Source: Dinoroseobacter sp039192165 (GTDB lineage: Bacteria; Pseudomonadota; Alphaproteobacteria; Rhodobacterales; Rhodobacteraceae). Taken from it: DNA of 64,000 nucleotides. Numbering within the stretch: position 1 is the first letter of the stretch; each line of letters begins with the position of its first letter. A model generated the notes under the pieces. The model did no database searches, was not told where the DNA came from, and was given only the letters and a program-made list of their open reading frames with translations. Positions 59,936 to 64,000 of this stretch are shown piece by piece. The DNA is taken from positions 434,001 through 498,000 of the forward strand of contig JBCCXD010000002.1 of NCBI GenBank assembly GCA_039192165.1. The letters run 5' to 3'. Position numbers and translations under genes: made by a program.

Positions 59936-61108
59936 CTAGGCCCTCGCCACCTCTCTTAATTTGGTCAGTAACAGCGCCTGCGCTTTCGTTGGTACCCACC
60001 CGCTGCGATAGGTCGCTCCGATATCGCGCCCCGGCCAGTCTATCCCGGCATCCAGCTCGATCAGTGTTCCGGTCTGCACTTCGCGCCGCGCCTGCTGGCC
60101 CGAGATACACCCCAAAAGATCGGATTTGGACAAGAGTTCCCGCATAAGCAAAATAGAGCCGCATTCAACGATGCTGTCGGGCTTTGGAATGGCGCGTTCC
60201 GCGAACAGTGTGTCAAACTGCTCGCGCGTGGGTGTGCCGGGGCGGGGAACCACCCAAGGATGTCCGACCAGTGTCTCCAGTGTCAAACCGGATGCATTTT
60301 CCAGTTCATGTCCTGGCCTTGCCAGGATCACAAGGAAATCGGTGAACAAAAACTCCTGAACAACATCCTCGACCGGAAGCGGATCGCGCAGGGCCCCGAG
60401 TAAGAAATCAATGTCGCCGTTACGCAATCCGGCCAGCATCTCTTTGTATGTCCCATCGATCACCGTAATCGGTTGATTTGGGCGCAACTTGCGGAACCGG
60501 GCAATCGCTTCCGGCAACAGTTTGGCACGCGATAAAGGCAGCGCACCAATCCGAATACTTCCAACTTCATGCCCATCGAAGTCAGCCAAATCCGCATCTA
60601 TTTGATCGAACTCTGCGAACGCGAGCCGGGCCGCTTGTGCGATCTCGCGGCATGGGCGTGTTGCAACAAGCCCGAAGGAGGTGCGCTCAAAAAGCGATCG
60701 CGCTGCTTCCTGTTCGATCTGGGAGACCGCTCGGTGCACTGTCGGTTGCGCGAGACCCAGATTGCGCGCTGCCAGCATGAAACTCTGGGCTTCGGTCATC
60801 GCGATCAGCGCCTGAAGCTGGGCATAGGTTGCGGTAACTGTAAGCCGCAGCGAGACTTCGGCCATGGCCGCATCCAAGTGATCCATCGCACGCCGCAAGC
60901 GGGCATCTACCGCTTCGCCGCGCTGTGTCAGGAAAAAACCCTGCCTTGTGCGCTTGAAGAGATCCCCTCCCGCTTCGCGTTCCATCTTGGCCAGTGCCTG
61001 TGTGACCGCTGGTTGAGACACGAGGCATCGTTCAGCGGCAGCGGTCGGCGTGCGCAAATCCCCAACGGCCAGAAACACCCGGAAATGCCTCAGATTTCGA
61101 GATAACAC
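59936..61108 (-). CDS. LysR-family regulator with two DNA-binding domains
   Basis: A 390-residue regulator, longer than the usual 300. Two winged HTH domains are visible: residues 5-64 (NLRHFRVFLAVGDLRTPTAA, CLVSQPAVTQALAKMEREAG, FKRTRQGFFLT) and residues about 95-154 (YAQLQALIAMTEAQSFMLAA, LGLAQPTVHRAVSQIEQEA, LFERTSFGLVAT). The LysR effector domain follows from about 170. Start is GTG, six bases after GGGGAGGA. It sits in the middle of the aromatic catabolic genes and is probably their activator. Confidence 0.9.
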   Translation of the reverse strand: MLSRNLRHFRVFLAVGDLRTPTAAAERCLVSQPAVTQALAKMEREAGGDLFKRTRQGFFLTQRGEAVDARLRRAMDHLDAAMAEVSLRLTVTATYAQLQALIAMTEAQSFMLAARNLGLAQPTVHRAVSQIEQEAARSLFERTSFGLVATRPCREIAQAARLAFAEFDQIDADLADFDGHEVGSIRIGALPLSRAKLLPEAIARFRKLRPNQPITVIDGTYKEMLAGLRNGDIDFLLGALRDPLPVEDVVQEFLFTDFLVILARPGHELENASGLTLETLVGHPWVVPRPGTPTREQFDTLFAERAIPKPDSIVECGSILLMRELLSKSDLLGCISGQQARREVQTGTLIELDAGIDWPGRDIGATYRSGWVPTKAQALLLTKLREVARA

Positions 61109-61230
61109 ACAGAGTCCTCCCCTCGATGGCCGGCAATCCAATGATGAAGCCAGACCAGCCTATAGCCATTTCTTATTGAAAGCGGAGAGAAATTGGAACG
61201 CTGGAAACAAGTGTCCGTGACAGGCCGACC

Positions 61231-62283
61231 CTAGGAGAACACCTTGCCGTCCAGTAGCTTTCGTGCTGTCCGCAAGACTTCGGCAAGGATTAACTTGCCG
61301 TTTTCCAGCGTTCCCAGCACGGTCATTTCACCGGTGGCGTGTTCGATGCGCAGCGCTTTGGGATTTCCGGGCGGGCGCACGGCCAGCTCGTAGCCGACTG
61401 CGCCCTCGGTCAGACAGGCAGTTGCGACGCTTATTGCCCCGAGTACGCCAATCGTTTTGTGACACCGATGGGGGATGAATGTCCGCGTAGAAATGGTGCC
61501 GCCCTGACGGGGAGCTGAAAGCATCGTCATTTTTGGTACCGACTTTTCCGCCACGTCGCCCAGATTCATCATCGGACCAGCTTGCAAACGGATCGACTCC
61601 AGACGCTTTCGCAGAGCGTCATCCGCCTCCAGCTCAACCGGGGTTTCAGCTCCGGTAATCCCGCACTCCTCGGCCCGCAGGATCACACAAGGCATGCCGT
61701 TATCGATCAGGGTCGCCTCGACACCGTCGATGACATCCACAATCCGTCCCGACGGGAACAACGCGCCGCAACTCGACCCGGCGATGTCCCTGAATGCAAT
61801 TGCCACAGGCGATGCTGTCCCTGGAACGCCATCAATTTGGACATCACCCGCATAGGTGACCTGCCTGTCCGGTGTATGGACCCTGGCAGTCGCTGTCTGA
61901 CCGGTATTCTCCATATAGATATTCACGCGGGTTTCGCCGTCGCGCGCGAGAACAACCCCGCGTTCGATTGCGAAGGGGCCGACGCCGGCTAGAATATTTC
62001 CGCAGTTCTGCGCATCCGAGACAATTGGCTGATCCACGAATACCTGCAGGAACAAATAGTCCACATCAATGCCTTGCCGCTGGGAGGGTTTCACGATCGC
62101 GACTTTGGATGTAAGCGGATCCGCGCCCCCAATTCCGTCGATCTGTCGCGGGTCAGGGGATCCCATAACGCGCAGCAACAGCGCGTCTCTCTCGCGCGGT
62201 TCGTCCGGCAGGTCAGCGGCAAGAAAATAGGCGCCTTTTGACGTCCCTCCGCGCATCCACATGACCGGGATGCCTTCAGACAT
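61231..62283 (-). CDS. 4-oxalomesaconate tautomerase-like PrpF-family protein
   Basis: A 350-residue PrpF/GalD-type isomerase. It shows PVMWMRGGTSKGAYFLAADL, IDGIGGADPLTSKVAIV, and SDAQNCGNILAGVGPFAIER with the active-site Cys. GalD isomerises 4-oxalomesaconate between keto and enol forms in gallate and protocatechuate 4,5-cleavage. It overlaps the CHA aldolase gene by 8 bp, which strongly supports that pathway context. Confidence 0.88.
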   Translation of the reverse strand: MSEGIPVMWMRGGTSKGAYFLAADLPDEPRERDALLLRVMGSPDPRQIDGIGGADPLTSKVAIVKPSQRQGIDVDYLFLQVFVDQPIVSDAQNCGNILAGVGPFAIERGVVLARDGETRVNIYMENTGQTATARVHTPDRQVTYAGDVQIDGVPGTASPVAIAFRDIAGSSCGALFPSGRIVDVIDGVEATLIDNGMPCVILRAEECGITGAETPVELEADDALRKRLESIRLQAGPMMNLGDVAEKSVPKMTMLSAPRQGGTISTRTFIPHRCHKTIGVLGAISVATACLTEGAVGYELAVRPPGNPKALRIEHATGEMTVLGTLENGKLILAEVLRTARKLLDGKVFS

Positions 62284-62947
62284 ATTTCAGGCCCTTCTCG
62301 GCCAAGCGGGGGCGCATGTTGTAGATATCGAGCCCCAGCTCACCTGCAGCCAACCGCTGGCGTTTGGCCTCTTCGGCGTCAAGCCGGGTCTGGGCTTTTT
62401 CCATCACCGCAGCGGCGGTGTCGCGCGGCACAACGCACACACCATCATCATCTGCGACGATAATGTCACCGGGGTGGACCAGCGCGCCGGCGCAGACCAC
62501 CGGCACATTGACGGACCCAAGGGTTTCCTTGACCGTCCCTTGCGCCGACACTGCGGTGGACCACACGCCGAACTTCATCTCTCTCAAATCGCGCGTATCC
62601 CGGACACCACCGTCAATAATCAGCGCATGGCACCCACGTGCTTGCGCAGAAGTTGCCAGAAGGTCGCCAAAATACCCCATATCGCAGGGCGCAGTGGGTG
62701 CCAGCACCAGCGTATCGCCCGGCTGCAATTGTTCGATGGCGACATGGATCATCCAGTTGTCACCTGGCGGGGCAGAAATCGTGACAGCCGAACCTGCCAA
62801 GGCCAGATCCTGCTGAATTGGACGCATATGCGCAGCCATCAGGCCGTTGCGCCCCTGAGCCTCGTGGACCGTGGCGACCCCAGCCGCGCCGAGACGGCGG
62901 ATCAGATCGGGATCCGCCCGCTCGACGTTTTGAACAACGACGTTCAT
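62276..62947 (-). CDS. 4-carboxy-4-hydroxy-2-oxoadipate aldolase-like protein (RraA fold)
   Basis: A 223-residue class II aldolase of the RraA-like fold. Metal-site motifs are HALIIDGGVRDTRDLREM and HPGDIIVADDDGVCVVP; GDNWMIHVAIEQLQPGDTLV is conserved. These enzymes cleave 4-carboxy-4-hydroxy-2-oxoadipate to pyruvate and oxaloacetate. Start at MNVVVQNVERADPD, overlapping the stop of the upstream dioxygenase (TGATG); its end overlaps the tautomerase. Confidence 0.9.
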   Translation of the reverse strand: MNVVVQNVERADPDLIRRLGAAGVATVHEAQGRNGLMAAHMRPIQQDLALAGSAVTISAPPGDNWMIHVAIEQLQPGDTLVLAPTAPCDMGYFGDLLATSAQARGCHALIIDGGVRDTRDLREMKFGVWSTAVSAQGTVKETLGSVNVPVVCAGALVHPGDIIVADDDGVCVVPRDTAAAVMEKAQTRLDAEEAKRQRLAAGELGLDIYNMRPRLAEKGLKYV

Positions 62948-63912
62948 CACACCGCTCCCACTGGCGGGGTACCATGAGTATGGAAGCTCTCGATGGTTTT
63001 CAGACCCCAGGCCTGGCCCTTCTTGCGGTCCGTTTCGGTCCAGCAAACGGGCTCCCAATCGGGCGCCAGGATCAGGCGCGCACCGGCATTCGCCAGTTCT
63101 ACCCGGTTTCCGGCAGGCTCCCAGACATAAAGGAAAAATGTGCCTTGAATGGCATGTTTGTGGGGCCCGGTTTCAATATGTACCCCGGCCTCCAGAAACA
63201 GATCTGCGGCGCGCAGGATATCTTCACGCTGATCGGTGGCATAGGTCACGTGATGCAACCGTCCGTTTCCGCCACCGTGTTCCTCGGTGCAGGCCAGGTC
63301 ATAGGTCTTGTTGTTCACGGTGAACCAGCAGCCTCCAAGGCGACCGTTATCAAGCGCGATATATTCCGTCACGCGCGAGCCCAGGCAGGTTTCCATGAAA
63401 CGTCTGAACTCGGTCACGTCCGAGGCCAGCAGGTTCAGGTGATCCAGCCTGCGCGGCGCTGCACCGGTAAAGCGGCTGGCGGTGTTTTTCAGGGCAGAAG
63501 CGCCAGCAGCCCCTGGTTCGGCGCGACGTGTATCGTAATAGATTTCAAAGACATGGCCGAACGGATCCTCAAAGCGGAAAGCCCGCCCGTGACCCATGTC
63601 TCCATCACTCCACCCATGCACCTTAAAACCGCTGTCGTTGATCAGTTTCACGCGGCGTTCCAGCGCTTCGGGGCTTGCGGCGCGATACCCGATATGACCG
63701 ACACCAGTGGTGTGGGAGCGGGTCAGCTTCAAGGAGTGATACTCATAGTCATCCCAGGCCCGCAAATAAGCACTGGTATCGTCCAAGCCTGACAATTTCA
63801 GGCCATAGACCTCGGTGAAGAAGGTCAGACTTTCTTCGAACTTGTTGGTCAGCATCTCGACATGCGCAAGATGCGCGATGTCAAAACTCGGATTGGTGGG
63901 GGCGTTCGTCAA
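62947..63912 (-). CDS. Type I extradiol ring-cleavage dioxygenase (VOC superfamily)
   Basis: A 321-residue two-domain VOC protein resembling catechol 2,3-dioxygenase / 2,3-dihydroxybiphenyl dioxygenase. Metal ligands in the second domain: His in RRLDHLNLLAS, His in RLHHVTYATD and Glu in GNRVELANAG. Active-site His and Tyr candidates are also present. The start is a TTG six bases after GGAGGA; an in-frame TTG 21 bases upstream is less likely. It is the first of three overlapping genes with the aldolase and tautomerase. The substrate is unknown. Confidence 0.88.
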   Translation of the reverse strand: MTNAPTNPSFDIAHLAHVEMLTNKFEESLTFFTEVYGLKLSGLDDTSAYLRAWDDYEYHSLKLTRSHTTGVGHIGYRAASPEALERRVKLINDSGFKVHGWSDGDMGHGRAFRFEDPFGHVFEIYYDTRRAEPGAAGASALKNTASRFTGAAPRRLDHLNLLASDVTEFRRFMETCLGSRVTEYIALDNGRLGGCWFTVNNKTYDLACTEEHGGGNGRLHHVTYATDQREDILRAADLFLEAGVHIETGPHKHAIQGTFFLYVWEPAGNRVELANAGARLILAPDWEPVCWTETDRKKGQAWGLKTIESFHTHGTPPVGAV

Positions 63913-63929
63913 TATCTTTCCTCCGGCGG

Positions 63930-64000
63930 TCAAAGTTCATCAACGGTGCGCGGGAAGACCGACTGAAAGCCCTCGGCATATTTGCAGTCGCGTCCTCCGG
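63930..64000 (-). CDS. C-terminal end of an unidentified gene
   Basis: The last 22 or so codons of a gene that enters from the right edge, ending SVFPRTVDEL and a TGA. It ends 17 bp before the dioxygenase start, so it is probably the preceding gene of the same operon. Too short to identify. Confidence 0.6.
   Translation of the reverse strand, partial: GGRDCKYAEGFQSVFPRTVDEL

Overview
The window reads as a chromosomal segment of a GC-rich alphaproteobacterium of the order Rhodobacterales (roseobacter/Rhodobacter group). The main reasons are a complete Rhodobacter-type gene transfer agent (GTA) structural cluster followed by cysE, a trgA-trgB-cysK block as known from Rhodobacter sphaeroides, a pyruvate dehydrogenase operon in which both E1-beta and E2 carry lipoyl domains, a cytochrome b561-YceI fusion, and a Hint-domain protein of the kind common in this group. 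Names rest on motif and family recognition by eye; no database search was run.

Layout. 1-620 (minus): glnB-glnA, with glnA cut by the window edge. 790-9841: NAD(P)HX repair enzyme, Hint protein, tRNA-Leu(UAG), secreted alpha/beta hydrolase, LysR regulator, porin, trigger factor, YbaY-META protein. 9853-13188 (minus): a CpdB-like nucleotidase and the rpsF-rpsR-rplI operon. 13447-16930: two Flp-pilin-like proteins, one with a long Ser/Gly tail, then YceI and a b561-YceI fusion. 17094-21793: fatty acid genes fabD-fabG-acpP-fabF and mltG. 21824-36404: the GTA cluster g1-g15 in canonical order plus a DUF2793 gene, preceded by a near-consensus promoter and an intrinsic terminator. 36504-44534: cysE, then on the minus strand the pdhABC operon, an FtsB/DivIC-like protein, class I aldolase, an SDR and pgk. 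44677-53167 (plus): two cyclophilins, a DUF3179 protein, photolyase, a cyclopropane-fatty-acid synthase homologue, trgA, trgB, cysK and an AlaX editing protein.

53235-64000 looks accessory. Behind a tRNA-Ser(GGA) gene lie a HigBA-type toxin-antitoxin pair with tandem palindromic operators, about 0.8 kb without a convincing gene, and an aromatic-acid catabolic cluster. That cluster holds a TRAP transporter, a flavin aromatic hydroxylase, a LysR regulator with two helix-turn-helix domains, a 4-oxalomesaconate tautomerase-like protein, a CHA aldolase-like protein and a type I extradiol dioxygenase. The same 30-bp element (12 conserved bases, 10 variable, 8 conserved) lies upstream of both the transporter and the hydroxylase genes, which links them into one candidate regulon.

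Most noteworthy: the promoter-terminator leader of the GTA cluster, the shared 30-bp element and double-HTH LysR of the catabolic cluster, the paired Flp-like proteins, and a perfect palindrome sitting on the -10 region of the pdh promoter.
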